A stretch of DNA of 64,000 nucleotides from Lichenostomus cassidix (taxonomy: Eukaryota > Chordata > Aves > Passeriformes > Meliphagidae). The notes under the pieces were generated by a model, which worked only from the letters and a program-made list of their open reading frames with translations, had not been told where the DNA came from and made no database searches. Location: NCBI GenBank assembly GCA_008360975.2, contig CM039184.1:55828797-55892796 (forward strand), given 5' to 3'. Shown one piece after another: positions 11,974 to 25,899 of the stretch (the first letter of the stretch is position 1; the number at the start of each line of letters is the position of its first letter). Position numbers and translations under genes: made by a program.

Positions 11974-14900
11974 GTAATAAAAGCATGTCTTTTGTATTAT
12001 GAAATAGGACAAAAAATCTAGAAGAATCAAATTATTCAGGGCAATTTGATTAAGTATTTTCTCATTTATCTACTGAAACAGTTGTTTCTGCTGTTTCTCT
12101 TTTTTTATTCCTTTGGTTTTCCTTAATCTTTTTCTTACTTGAATTACCAAATAAAGTACTACTCTTCCTCCTTGCCGTTCCTCTTTGTCATGTTTCATTA
12201 TGTGTCATTCTCTTGAATCCCTGTTCATGAATTGTGTTGGATTTTTCTTTTTACCATGAGCTGCTACTTTGTTTTTATGCCACCCTCAGGTGTCATTCTC
12301 TTGAATTTTTTAAATTTTCACTTCTCGTTTTCAACAAGAAGACCATTTTAGGTGAGAAAATGTGTTGTGCAAATTGCAAAATAGAATTTGGGATCTTCTT
12401 GCACAAAAGCTGCTCCTTCACATACATTCAAGTTGGAGGTTAAAACTTCTTGTCAAAATACAGTATTTAGTAATTCATTAATTCTTTGACTGTTCTTGTT
12501 CTTTGACACTCAGCAAGATAGATCAGTACATGAGTGAGTGACAAGTCAGCTTAGTTCATGGAAGTTACTTGGTTACTCACTGTCAACAGCAGCAGAAATA
12601 GTCATTTTCTTCCTTAAACTCATGTGAATGAAAAAATGTGAATGAAGTTACTGTGAATGCAGTAACTACAATTTTCAGATTTTTCTTGGGTTTAGTAGAT
12701 GTGCATGGATGTCAGAATAGCTGAGTATGGCTGGGATGACAGTTCTCTCTTGCTTTTAACAAAGAGTTAGAGTCAGACACATTCTCTTCCTTCACATAGG
12801 TGGAAGAAAAAAAGCAAAGTTAGTTTTCTCCCTTTCACATTTCTGTAGTAGGAGAGATTGTTATGCCCTTGAACCTGGAGTGTGTAGAATAATTTTCTGT
12901 ATGGACTTTGTGTCTATTCAGTCTACATTTTGCTTTTTTGCATTTTAAACAACATGAAATACAGTGCACCAGTATTTTGAGTCCATCCTTTGGACTCTTG
13001 GCTTTCTTTCAAACCAGCTATTTTCCATTTGAAATAAAATGTCCAATTAAGTTGGCACCTTGTTAATTCTTAAAATCTTATTATGTTTTCATCACAGGCC
13101 CAGTTGTGTGGCATCTCCCTAGGCAGGTGTTTTAATTCCTTCAAATTTCTGCTTTGTCAGATCTCTTCTTGTTCTGGATATGTACAATGTTTTTCAGTGT
13201 TCGCCTGCTTTATGCTCTTGCTGCAGATGATCTCTTTTGATACTCCTTGAGAGGAACTTTTATCATGGGAGAAGTGAAACTTGGCATGACCTCACTTTAG
13301 CAGAATGAAAGACTTTTAAGTGAAGCTTTTCACAAAGAACATTTGGCTTTTAGCATCTTCTTTAGGTTTGATCTGCTAGATCAGTAATACTAGGTTAAAA
13401 AGGTTTTGTGTATTGAAAAACAAAACTTCCAGTTGTTTTTGTGATTCTCTGAAGTACTTCTGTATTCTTGGGTAAGAATTTACTAAGAATATTGCTTCAG
13501 TTCACGTTTTAACAAAGTCTTTTAAGTTGTTTAAATTACAGGAAGTGAAAAGGAAAAAAAGTTGTAAAAGGGCATGTGAAACCAATTTATGAGGTATTCA
13601 AGTGACTGGTTTGGATTTTAGGAGGAAAATGAAGAGTTATACTAAGAAAATCCCAAGTCTGCTTTCGAAATTTTTATAGGTTTTTGTGTTCAACTATCCA
13701 CTTAGGAAGAAAGGAATTAAAAAAAATTCTAGTAATTGTATAGCTAAGGAATAGTTCTTATACCTGGTCCTAAATGAGATGTTCTTTTGTTGTCAGAAAA
13801 ATGTAGAATTCTTGGCTGGCTGTCTTTAAGATGGAGTAACACTTGTTTGGATTGCAAAGTCGTCAAGAGTATATACTCTCTTACTATTGTAGCTAATTTA
13901 GGCCTCTATGAACAACTTCTAAGACTAGTGAGAGTTGCATTTGTTGGTCCCATTAACCTTTTATTTTGCACAAACTAACAAAATGGCTTTTTTAACTTGC
14001 AGACTAGCTTGAGCGGATTTAGTTGTGGGTTTAGGGTTTTTTTAATATATGGAAACAAGTTCAGAAGGTCTTGAAACATGCAGCTATGATATATTGTCTG
14101 GAGCTTACAGCCTTCAGACATTAATGTATGACAATTCATCTGTAGAATCTAGGACAGAAGATGGTAGAACTACTGCCAAAATGGGTAAACTCTTGAGATG
14201 CTGTAAATAACAAAGTCTTCCCATTAGGAGCCCAACTTCACTATGTATTAGTGAAAGGCCAGTTTGGTAGTCAGTTGTCTGTGGGAAAGTCCTGTGCTCA
14301 GCAGACACCTCAGCAAATCCAAAGTGCTTCCTGTCATCAAACATTGATTGTTCCCATTAAACAGTGTATCGAAACCCAGATGCATTCTTCCCAAGTGTGA
14401 CATCTCTCTTTACCCTTTTGGTGGTGTAAGCAGAGTAGGCTGTGGTACTTTTCTGCTTACATAATGCTGTAGTTCAATTTTTCTTTTTTTGTTAAGGGAA
14501 AAATGCAGTACGATTTAAAAAATACATATTCAGTCTTTTTTTACTATGAATATTATAGAAATGTGATCATTGTTATATAGCAGAACCACAGTTGTTTAAA
14601 ATGTCGATCCAACATTTTGTTCATTTTGTTCAGACTATTAACTTTCTGTGTTTCTAGCAATCCACATTGTGTGTTCTTAGAAGCTCATTTTTCCATGCAA
14701 TATTAATATGACCTCTTAAAAAAAAAACCAAAGAAAAACAGTTGTGAATCAGATTTTGTCTTCAGGACATGATCTACCAAGAGAAGACTGACACACGAGA
14801 AGCTCTTGTAGAAGTTAAGGAATTGAGGCACAAAATTATAGGGAGAATATTTAAGATTACTTGAACCTTACCATATTCTCTGGGCTGCTCTGTCAGGTAT

Positions 14901-16695
14901 CATGTTTCCCAAGGTTTGGAATTTTCCTGTATGCTTTTTGAAGTTCTTTACTATTTCTAGATATCCCTTTTATGTTCTAAAATATTTCCATTCATAAATA
15001 TGGCTTTCTTACACCATACCATATACCTGAATTGAACTTTGAGTTCTCCTGTTCTTTTTGTAGTTCTCTTTCAGTTGTGTAGCTGTCACAAACTGGTTAT
15101 GCTTCTTGGACAATGTGTATTTCATTTAGCAAACCTCTGACAATATAATCTTGCACACATTATCTCAGACTAAAAAAGTGTTATGTTCTGAGGTGTAGTT
15201 TTGAGTTGTGCACACTATTTCATCCAATACCTGCAGTTTGTTTTTATTATTTTTTTAATTTATTAATAATCTTTTTATTATTAATTAAGAAATCTAATTT
15301 GTCCTTTCAAAATCTGTGGGGTTTTCTGTAATCACTGAGAGCTCTGCCATATTTGTGTGGTAAACTTCTATAACAGCCTAGCTATTCCTCTTGAAGTTCA
15401 TCAGGAAAGAATGTTTAGTGAGGTTTCAGCTGCTTTCTTAAGGAAGTAAAGCATACTGTTTGTGTTGACCACCTACCTGCCAGTGTTACTGTCTTCACTG
15501 ACTCTGAATTTCTTGATAATCCCAACTACATTTAAGAGGATTCTTAGAATTATGACCGTATATAGAGTAGTGAAAATTGCAACCCTAGCAGCGGAAGAAA
15601 AAAGGTGGAATGCTTATGAGAATAGAAGAGTGAACTTGGCCCTTATTCCTTTTGTATGGTGATCAGTCAAGTTAACTGAACTTAAGTTAACTTAATCGTG
15701 ATACATGGCTCAGAATAAATAGTGGTATCCCAGTTTTAACATGCTGGTGATCTGACAGTGACCTGAACAATTTTACAAGTAGAGCTAAGAACATTGCTGG
15801 GACAGTTTGGTGGCTGTTGAGGCAGGGTTGTTATAAGAAAATGTGGTCTTTTTGTGAGAAGGGGAGAGATGGAGGGATTTTAGGAAACACACTGAGAAGC
15901 AGTCAGGTATTCTTAGTCCTGCTGCTCACACCACGGGATTGTAAGGTTCAAGGGGGAAACTGCCAGTCAAATCTGTCACCATGGATGTTGCAGTCTAGTG
16001 ATCACACATCATGCTAATGTGCAGAAGAATTAAGAGTACAGATTTGAATAGTTACAAGCCGGTGCAGCACATAAACTGAGGAAGTAATGATCCTAAATGT
16101 GAGCTTTGAATTAGAATAAATCATTGCAATTAGTCATAATTACATGGTTTATTACTCTATTCTCTTGCATTCTGACTGTTACCTTGCCAATGACAAGCAG
16201 AAAATATCAGATTATATCACACAAATTCAGCCGCCTTTTATCCTAATAACATTAGGTCTACAGTGATCTGAGAGAAACTAGAGGAACATCAGGACTAAGT
16301 TGTATTCCAAACCTTTAGAGACTGTTCTACTGGGTTTGAAGTAGTAGGTATGTATATATGTACATGATCCATGGACTAAATACAGCTGCCTTGTATTTTA
16401 TATCAACTGAGAAAAATAGGAGTTTAAACAGATGTAGGCATGTAAATTTAAAACTTTTTAAATAGCTGTAGTCACAACTGCTAATAATATATCTTATTAA
16501 AAAAAACTATTCAGGTTGTACCTAGTACATCTTGTACATATCTGGTGCCATCTGCTGATAGTAATTAAGAAATATTTGGTAGTGATACTAACTTCAGAGA
16601 TCTAATACCTTTCTTGCCCCAAAATATGTTTCATTGTGTTTAAAAAATTTATATGACTAATTATAAATTTCTCATGTGTAGTGGAAAATTACCAC

Positions 16696-16890
16696 TATGA
16701 ATCACAGTATGGGTAAGGTTGGAAGGGACCACAGTGGGTCATCTGGTCCAACCTCCCTGCAGAGGATTGCATCCAGGCAGGTCTTGAATATCTCCAGTGA
16801 GGGAGATTCCACAACCTTGTCTGGGCAACCTGTTCCAGTGTTTGGTCACAGTAAAGAAGTGCTTCCTCATGCTCAGGTGGAACACACTGG
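16696..16890 (-). mobile_element. CR1 LINE 3' end fragment (reverse)
   Basis: The plus strand carries the complement of a CR1 3' end. Diagnostic blocks are AGGTTGGAAGGGACCACAG, TCCAACCTCCCTGC, CTCCAGTGAGGGAGATTCCA and GGCAACCTGTTCCAGTGTTT, then 'acagtaaagaagtgcttcctcatg'. It is 5'-truncated, as is normal for CR1, and abuts a second CR1 piece in the opposite orientation. Confidence 0.88.
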
Positions 16891-16892
16891 GG

Positions 16893-17602
16893 AACAAGAG
16901 GCTGGAGAGCAGCACTGTGGAAAGGGATCTGAGGGTCCTGGTCAGTGGAAAGTTGAATCTAAATCAGCAGTGCCCTGGCAGCCAGGAGGGCCAACCCTGT
17001 CCTGGGGGGCATCAGGCACAGCATTGCCAGGTGGGCAAGGGAAGGGATTGTCCTGCTCTGCTCTGCACTGGGGCAGCCTCACCTCCAGTGCTGGGGGCAG
17101 CTTTGGGCACCACAACATAAAAAAGATACTAAATTATTAGAGAGTGTCCAAAGGACGGCAGCAAAGGTGGTGAAGGGCTTTAAAGGGGAAACCATACAAG
17201 GAGTAGCTGAAGTCACTTGCCTTTTTCAACCTGGAAGAGACTGAGGGAGACCTCGTTGCAGTCTATTAGTTCCTCATGAGGAAAGGAGGAAGGGCAAGCA
17301 CTGATCTCTTCTCCCTAGTGACCAGTGACAAGACTCAAGGTCAACCTTGGTCCCAAAGACAAAACCTTTGGGTGGGTTAGGTTGGATATCAGGAAAAGGT
17401 TCTTCACCCAGAGGGTGGTTGGGCACTGGAACAGGCTTCTCAGGGAAGTGGTCACAGCACCAAACCTGGCAGAGTTCTAGAAGCATTTGGATGATGTTCT
17501 CAGGCACATGGGGTAACTCTTGGAGCTGTCCTGTGCAGGGCCAGGAGCTGGACTTTGATAATCCTTATGGGTCCCTTTCAACTCAGGATATTCTATGATT
17601 TT
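16893..17602 (+). mobile_element. CR1 LINE 3' end, about 0.7 kb
   Basis: Sense-orientation CR1 blocks occur in order: GGGATCTGAGGGTCCTGG, 'attagagagtgtccaaagg', TTCTTCACCCAGAGGGTGG, GCACTGGAACAGGCTTCTC, CACAGCACCAAACCTGGC and 'cctgtgcagggccaggagctggac'. It ends with 'ggtccctttcaactcaggatattctatgatt', the CR1 3' terminus. The remaining reverse transcriptase and 3' region frames are broken. The open frames at 16697-17140 and 17347-17598 derive from it. Confidence 0.9.
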
Positions 17603-20600
17603 AAGACAGGGTCAAAGTCTTTACAATGGTGCATAGCAGGATAGTGACAGATCACAAACAAGTTTAAACAAAAGGTTCTTTTTTACATAAGGAAAAATGA
17701 CAGCTAAGCAGTGGACCATGCCAGCCAGAGGTTGTAGAGTCTCCCATCCATGGAAGCATTCCTGACCTAGCTAGGTAAAATCCAGAGAAACCCAACTTGA
17801 CCCTATAGATGACTACTTTGAACAAGCAGTTGTACTGGAGACCTCCCAAGGTACTTCCACCTTGATTTACCAGTTAATGATTTACATTACAAGTCAATGT
17901 GATAGCAGCAGTGTTTGTATTTATGGCAGGTAAGTTTAAACTACCTGAATCTAACACTGTAGATTGAATATGCATTTAGCAGCAAGAGCACTTCAGATGC
18001 ACCCCTGGAGCACATCTTTCAGATTATATGCTCTAAAATACACACATCACCCCCTCATATTACCTCTAGAATAAATTAACTTAAAATCTGTAAACTGCCA
18101 ATAGCTGTAGCAGTGGAATATATGAGAAATTCTGCCGCATTTATTATTCTTAGGGACTATTTGGAAATCATTAGGAAGAAATAAAACTAATACTAAAGAA
18201 AATATGTTAAGAACAAAAAATAAATCCTTTATTATTCTTACTAGGTCAAAAGATGACTTTGTTCCTAATGGAAAAGCTGACTTCTGCAGGTGTCTGAAAG
18301 CAATGTATGTTTGGCTATTACCAGTATGAAGAGTCTAAAGTGGAATAGAAAGGCAGTAAAACCTTGACAGTTCTGAATTAGTTTTGCCTTGAAGTTTTAT
18401 AATAATTAATGCAGGGGATGGTGATTAATAAGGACAAATCTGTTCCAGGCTGTTGTATTTTCCAGCTAATGGTAGGTCCCCTGTACTCTCTGGTCTTTTG
18501 CTTCTTAAAAGTACAGATCACACCAGGATGTAAAATAACTCTCCCATTTGCACTGACCATCACCTGTTACCCAGAAGTTGTCAAAGAAGTTTTTCTTGCG
18601 TGCATTCAACAAATCAATTGCTCTATATAAGCAGGGTCATTCCAGACCGCAGGCCTGGTAGACTATTCAGTCTTGATAATGTTTTGTATAATTCATTTTG
18701 TATGAGTTTCTGATTACAGGCAGTCAAATTTTTGGGTTTTTAAGCTAAGCTGTTGATCAGTGGATTTCACTGTCTAGAACTATCATTTCCCTGTCATGCA
18801 AACACTTTTATTCCTAGATAATTCAAATATTTAATTCCATCTCTTAACTTTCCGTGTTCTTTTCTTGTATTTTGCATATACATTAGTACTTTTACACCTA
18901 TTGCTTTACTGCTCCAATATTTGTTGTTGAATTTATTTTCTTCTAAGCGTGTCTCTAGGATGATAAAATTCCAGTTGAACATCTATTGAGTTCATTATTT
19001 AGGAATCATGAAATAGCAATATAAACAGAGAATACTCATGCCTGGAGGTTACATTGTGGGCAGAGATCTCTCTCTTTGTAGGTATCCTCTATCATTTAAA
19101 ATTTTACTTCATATCTTTCTTCAAGAAACACCTGTCAATTTTTGATATTTTGGTAGAGATCTGGTGGAAAGGTTGTCAGGCTTTAACCATAAGCAGATTT
19201 GTTTTGTCATGCCTTGGGTAAGTTCTCTTAAAGTCAAGGTGTCTTGCAAATGCTGGAGTTTCACCGTACCTCAGAAAGCACTGCCAAGAGGTCAACCAAA
19301 AGGTCTTTGCAGGAAGCATCTGAGAAGTCAGTCAGCTGCCCTCTTGTGTGCAATAGCTAGCAGATCTCATAGGTGAAGGTTTGTAATTCCTGGCAATGCT
19401 CCGTTGGCAAAAATGAGTTCTCAAAATGGAATGTTTAAAATAAACCTGAAACAAACCAACAAAAGATCTTCCACACATTCAGCCTAAACTTGAGCAGCAT
19501 TCTTTGATCAGTGCTGACAGTCACTCTCTTGGTAGTAGATGGATAAAGCTTCATTGGCCTAAAATGCTTGAGCAAATATGCTGTGTGATCCTCCAAACTT
19601 CCTATTAGGAAATGTACACTTTGCATGCAAACTTCTACCCAACTCAGTCTTTTCAGTTTCTTCACTTCTATGAAAACAAAATTCAGTTTATCATCTTTTT
19701 AATCTGTTTCAGATTAACTTTATTATCCCAGTAACTACAGAACCATGTCCTTTGGTATTTCCTCCAGGCAATCAGGGCTCACCTAAAAGCTAATTCTTCT
19801 TTATCACATTCATACTTGCTTTAAATCCCTGTCCTTTCTTGATTGAAAACAGTTTCACTCATTACTTATGAACTCAAGGATGGGCAGTGGTTAAAACATT
19901 GTGAGAGGAGGGTTGTAAAGTTGAAGGAAAGAAGGAAGAGTGAGATAGTGAAGTAAGTACTACTACTACTGCCAGTGTAAGGGAGAACACAGATCTCTGA
20001 GTATGGTCAATTTGCTTGTCTTGTAAAATGGCGTGTTGCAGTCCTCAATGCAGTAGCGCAGCTTACTTTGAGGTTTTTAATTACATTGTTACTTATGCTA
20101 AGTTACACTTACATGTTGTTTTTTCTTGTTGCTTCAATAGGATTCTTTTTTGTGATTCACAATTGTAGTTTCAGTTATGCTTGCTAATAAGAGGCTTAAC
20201 TTTTTTCTAGCTGATAGATAACATTAAAATAAAGCCATAAGTATTGCATGTTGGATCCTTTTTTTTTTTGTTTCTAAAATTAGATACTTCTTTCCATTGA
20301 GACATTACATACACAAGCGAAATGTAGGGTACACTCAGTTTAGAATGGGAAATAAAGCTTTTTTTCCAACTGTTTTTCATTGCTAGCACTTTGAAAATGT
20401 CCGGAAAATCCTGTAAGATTGAACAATAAAAGTTTAAAACTTTGTATGCAATTGCTTGTATTACTACAAATTGTATGGGACATTGCAAGTAGCATCATAT
20501 CAATTTAGACATTTCTATTCTGAACCTACAATGGGGATTATAATCTGAGAGTGAAACACATCTCTTTTATTTTTCTTTTTAAGATCAGTTCCTCAAAAGT

Positions 20601-21084
20601 CCAAGTGTTCTGTGTTATGAAAAGGACTAATCTATAGAACTACACTTCAAAATTATTTTTGTTATGGTTGTTCTCTGAAAGTAACTTCTTTCTGTTATTA
20701 ATTCCTGTCTTATTTAACTTTAATGGTTTTTATTCAAAATTCTTTATTTTCAAAACCGAAAATGAGAAGTCTGCAAATGAAAATTCAGCTTATTTGCCAA
20801 CAATAAATACAGGTTCTGATTCCCATAAGAAATGCAACCCACACACTCTTATTTACATGCTATGATAGCGGAGTATGGTAAAAATTACTGATATGTGCTA
20901 AACATGTTCTTCCAAATGACTTCCAGTTAGGAATACTCATTTAAAAACTTGTTAGATATCTGAATTAATATGTTCATTACACATGTACTTAACATATTTG
21001 TGTGCTTATAGGAGGTATTTATTATAAGAAAAGTAATTAAGTTTGGTTCTTAATATATCTGTTGCCTGTGTTTTTTATTTCTAG

Positions 21085-21339
21085 ATCTTCCTCAGAACTG
21101 TGATCCTAACATTCCCCTAGTTGCTCAGGAATTAATGAAAAAAATGATCCGTCAGTTTGCGATTGAGTACATTTCAAAAAGTAGCAAAATTCAAGAGAAC
21201 AGAAATGGTTCATCATTTGAACCAAGTCTGATGTGTAAAAGTATCCAAATGAACCAAACGGAAAACTCCCTTCAGGAAGAACAGGATAGCCCTCTAGACC
21301 TCACTGTGAATCGAACTCAAGAACAGAATACTCAGCAAG
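21085..21339 (+). CDS. LCORL: LCORL exon 5, with CtBP motif PLDLTV
   Basis: The exon is 255 bp, entered in phase 1 after TTTTTTATTTCTAG and left in phase 1 at CAAG|GTAAAT. It encodes the conserved block [20 protein letters not shown], followed by a basic/hydrophobic helix-like run ([15 protein letters not shown]) and a polar linker. It then carries PLDLTV at 21291-21308, a PxDLS-type motif of the kind that docks CtBP corepressors (established for LCOR; inferred here). The exon ends QEQNTQQ. Reading on through the donor would add a hydrophobic tail (to 21416), but this is intron sequence. Confidence 0.94.
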
Positions 21340-24008
21340 GTAAATTTCTTTATCTGATAATCTGTGTTTTGCTGTCATTTATTTACTTTGTAGCATCTTA
21401 TTTCCTTAAAGAATAAATGTCCGTGTCAAATAGAAGCATTTCTCATATTGTGTGTTAGCAGATAAGTATTCAAATTTCTGCGTGCCTGTGTTAAATAAAG
21501 TGGCATTGGAATTTCTCAGCTTTAGAATACTGAATCTGAGTCCTCTCACCTGTGCTGTCACAGTGGTAACAGTGGTTCAAAATATTGTTGAAAAAATAGC
21601 TGTCAAGAGGCCTGAAAAAAGCAAAAAAGATGCTGGGATTTCAGAGAGCAAGTGTCACTCAGTCTGTGTCAGCTCTTGAACACTTTGATTTTTTAAATAC
21701 AGGCTGGTTAGAATGATGGGAAAAGAAGATTAATCTTGGAGGAAATTTCCATATTTTGTACTTTAATCATTACAGATCAGTGCAGCCTTCTTAACTGAGA
21801 GTAAAGCTAGAAAAATAGTCTGTCTCACTGTCATTTACAAAAAGGAAATAATTTCTTTGCTTCAAGAAATATTGCTATCCAAAACTGATAACAGTATAAT
21901 CACAAGAGTGTTTTGGACTTTGAACTAGATTTGGATTAGCAGCAGTTTTCAGGAAGGGTTGTGACTGTCATGTGCAACTGAAAGCAGTGGCAAAAGCAGC
22001 TTTTGTCTCTTGCAGACACCAGGGTCTGTGTTAATCCGGTAATACTGCAGACCAAAGGGAAAAGTTGACCTGTATGTCATGTACCATACCAAAAAAGTTG
22101 AGAGAACCCAGAATTAAAGTTTTTTGGGTTTTGTTTAGTTTTTTGATTCTTTGTTTATTTTGATATACATTGTCAGAATGAGATTTGGTATGTGTGTACC
22201 TAATGATGCAGTCTTTAATGGGATGGCACATCCTTGGGGGCAGGAAGCTCTGATGGATTTCTCATGCTAAATATAGCTTTTCTAGATTAAATTTCAAGCA
22301 TCCTTCCTCTTTGACAGCAAAAGCATTAAGAAATACTGGAATTCCTGCTTTTATTCTGTATGGCTGTTGGAAACCAGTTCATGCCAGGTTTTAATACTTT
22401 GTGCAGTTTAAATCCTGAGAAAATGCCTGTTGTGCTTGGATGTAATTTTGCTGTGGATGAATTACAGATTTTACAGGTTTATAATTGGCCAGGTTGGAGC
22501 ACATTTCTTTTGCAAGAGCAATAAAAAGTACTTTCCTGATATCAGCACTATAGCCTGGTTATTTCAACAGCTGGTTATAAATAACTAGTCTTAAATGTTC
22601 ATGAGGGAACAAAGTCTCCAAAGGCAATTTCTGGTCATTGCTGAGCCCAAATAAATTTTTGAGAAATGAAAGGGAAGGCAGAAGGTGGGCAGGGCAGGGA
22701 CAGGAAGAAAGTTGTGCTGCCACCCTTAGCTATCTGAAAATCCATTGATCTTTTGTCTAAGAAAAACCTGAAATATAGATAAATTGAGTTATTTAAATGT
22801 TCTTCTTTTATAATTTGATTTTTTTCTTACAATAAGGCTAAAGAGCAAATTTAAAATTGTGCATCTTCAGTGAAACACCTAAGTCTAAAATAGTTGTTCA
22901 GCAAATATAGTATGCAAGTTACACATTAAAATATGCAAGACACTGTAGAGTCTCAGAACTTAGACTGCCATGTTTGCTGAAGTGCTTTTTAGATATTAAA
23001 GGTATTAGTCTTGCTGGGAAATTTAGAAATGCTGGAATGAGGAGAAATAGTGAAATAAGACTGTAGTTGGAAAAAGGTGGCTTGAACATCTTACCTACCA
23101 GGGAAGTTGTATTGTGCCTTCTGTTTTCCATGAACATGTTAATTTTGAGCTATTTTATCTTTTCACTCTAGTGACGGCAACACAAGAAAATAAGTTCAAG
23201 ATGAAAAATGTCAGCCTGCTCTTTTTATATGCATTGTGTTCTATGTGCAAAGACTCATGAAAACGTTATTTCAATTAGCTTTTGTCAAGGACTATGTATT
23301 ATTGCACCTGTCTCTCAGTTCTGTACTTTCCTGAAGAAAGCTTGGTTATAATGAAGTGTCATGTGCTTACAGTAGGGAATTATGAGGGTTTTTTAATTGG
23401 ATTATTTTTTAAAATATATAAATGTCTGTCTAACATAGTATACTTCTTTGGTCTGGAGACTTACAAAAGCTGTACCATGGTTCTGGTTTTAGTAATGTTT
23501 TTTAAATGTCATGTAACTCCTTTTAGGATTTGCTATTTGTAATTCCTGTTACGATTTCCAAATGAAGTGGCAGTAACAGAGGAGGAAGTTCAAATTTGTG
23601 CATTGCTTTGATGGATCCTTGAAGCTGAAATCTTTTTAATTCAAATCCTGTTAAGCAGATAATGATCTAAGTATATATTCCTTAGGTTCACTTTCTGCTT
23701 AGGCAGCTGCTTTGCATTTACAATAGTTATCTTTGAAATGAATGATCTAAATAGTAAAACAGATGATCTTGTTCTTGTACTATGGCAGTGATTCTTGGGT
23801 TTGAGAGGAGGGAGTAAACTTTGTTTTCCAGATCAGTAGAAGCAATTGTTTTTGCACTGAGCAGATCCAAGCTAAGTATTAGTTTAGCACTGAAAAGATT
23901 CTGCAACTGAAGTTGTCTGTTGAAGAAAAGTTCTCCAGTATATGGAGGCCATCTCTGAAGCCAAAAAATCCTCAGGTCTGACACTTCAGGCCTGAAAGCC
24001 CTGATTTT

Positions 24009-24802
24009 TGGGCTTACATGGCAAGGTTTTAGTAGTGGGGAAAGGCTGTAGGATAGCATCTGTGAGAACCTGTTGGGGCTTCCCTGTGTGAGGCACAGCC
24101 AGCTCTGCCGCAGAACCATGCCAGGCTGAAGTGAAGCACATGAGCTGGGCTCATGGTGCTGCTGGGAGAGCATGTTTAAGACAGTGCAGAAGTGCTGGAC
24201 AGGCAGAGGAGTGAGAAACAGCATGGTGAGCAATGAGCTGAGGAAGAGGTGAAGGGAGGTGCTCCAGACACCAGAGAGGTGTTTCCATGGAGCACACGGA
24301 GAGGACCATGGTGGAGCAGGTGTTCCTCTGCAGTTTATGGGGCAGATACTCATTCACACTGCAACCTGTGGAAGACCCCACATTGGGGCATCTAGGTGTT
24401 TCCTGAAGGATGTGTGGGCTGTCAAGGAGCTGGAGGGAAGAACTGACTTTAGTCAGTTAGTACTGACTTTTAGTACTGACTTTAGCCCCCATTCCAAATC
24501 TTGCCCATGTCACCCAGGGATGAGGAAAAATAGAGGAGTTGGGAGTGAAGCTGAGCCTGGGAAAAAGTAGGGGAGGGGAAGCACTTTAATTTTTATCTTT
24601 CTCATTATCCACATCTATTTTAATTTGCAATAAATTAATTTTCCCCGAGTCTGTTTTGCCTGTAATAGTAATTTGCAAGTGATTTTCCTGTATTTATCTT
24701 GATGGCCTTCATCTTATTTCTCCCTACCCCCTGTTGAGGATGGGGAGTGGTAGCAGGGGGCTGAGTTGGGGTCTAGCTACTGGCCAAGGTCAACCCATTG
24801 CA
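24009..24802 (+). mobile_element. ERV-type LTR-family repeat, copy B
   Basis: It begins TGGGCTTACATGGCAAGG and ends near CAACCCATTGCA, consistent with TG...CA ends, but no flanking duplication is evident. It shares with copy A the modules 'GTGGAGCAGGTG...CTGCAG', GTGAAGCTGAGCCTGGG, 'TTTTCCCCGAGTCTGTTTTGCC' and 'AATTTGCAAGTGATTTTCCTG'. An internal AATAAATTAATTTTCC block resembles the family's polyadenylation region. It is internally reduced compared with copy A. Confidence 0.75.
24437..24485 (+). repeat. Short tandem of ACTGACTTTAG
   Basis: Three near-copies of ACTGACTTTAG-like units, with TTAGTACTGAC linking them, lie in succession inside LTR copy B. It is a local slippage or duplication product. 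Confidence 0.8.
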
Positions 24803-25899
24803 CCTCTGGTACTGAAGCATTTGGTGCTGAGTATAAGTGTTTAAGCACTGGCATCCAGATATGTCCAGCTGACACCTGACTGGTAGCAGAGTCCCAGAGC
24901 ATGCTCTGCTTTCCTCTACATGTGGAAGAGCAGCAACTGTCTCCAAAAATGCCTGTGTCTTGCTCTTTTTTCCTAATCCTTATAATCCTTATGACTGTCC
25001 AGGCCTTGAAAAGGAATACTCTGTATAGTGAAACAAAATTTGTTTTCCATGCATTTCATCTAATGAAAGTGGGGTGTTACAGTGTGCTTTTGCAATATTG
25101 CTTTTCTTCCAAACTAAGCCAGTGAAGAAGCAGAATCCTTGCAGAATGAAATGGTGAGTAAGGAACAGTCTTGGAATGTCCTGCAGAAACTTATTTTCTT
25201 GTGCAGTCATGATGCTGAGCTCTTTTAGGAATGTTCCTTCGTGCAGCTCACTTTGATGCACAGTCTTCTTTCCCTTGGTAGATACAGCAGAGTTGGTAGC
25301 TCTCAAGCTTCTAAGCAAAGTGACTTTAAGAGTCAGACGTAGAAGCAGTATGAATGTATAATCTGTTGGTTTAGCTGCACAAGCTTATTCTTATTCCTGG
25401 ATCTTCTGGAAGCAATGATAGTGTGTAAACATAGCCAAAATATGCAAGAAAATTTTCATAATTCTCTTGTTTCGTTGAGCTGTCATGGACTGTAAGACAT
25501 CAAAAGATAGCTGGCAATGTATTGAAAGAATTTTAAACTTTACTGAAAATAAACTTCTTAAGAACCTGTTTTTACTATATGTATTGGTGAAAATACTATG
25601 CATTTTGAAGATACATGTGCTATGTTCCCAAAGATAAATTGCATGAGCTGTAAATATGTTCAAGAAACAGTTTAATACTTCTACATGAGAAAGTCACCCT
25701 AAAAAGCTACAATTTTGAGGGGAATAGGTGTTTTTCTTCCTTGGCTGCCATGGTGGCTAACAGCCAAGCTCCATGTCAGATGCTTGTTTGCTTACTTCTC
25801 TCACAGTGGCACAGGGGAGAAAATGGGAAGAACAGAAAGGAGAGCTTATGAGTTGAGATAAGAACATGGTCATTGCTTACCACCACTTGCCATCATGGG

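Larger units (their letters stand above)
11974..21084 (+). other. LCORL: LCORL intron 4
   Basis: This 9.1-kb intron holds two adjoining CR1 3' ends in opposite orientation at 16696-17602. The rest is AT-rich with no coding signal recognised. Short frames at 13787, 15462, 18409, 19164 and 20659 show no splice context or familiar sequence. Confidence 0.8.

Noticed and set aside
16697..17140. 147-codon plus-strand frame
   Set aside because: It spans the junction of two CR1 fragments in opposite orientation, so it cannot be an ancestral gene.
21135..21416. Frame continuing exon 5 into a hydrophobic tail
   Set aside because: The part after 21339 is intron read-through past a consensus donor; an intron-retention protein would need transcript evidence.
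23727..24353. 208-codon minus-strand open frame
   Set aside because: It crosses the boundary of LTR copy B, resembles no protein, and lacks splice or promoter context; it is a chance frame partly antisense to a repeat.
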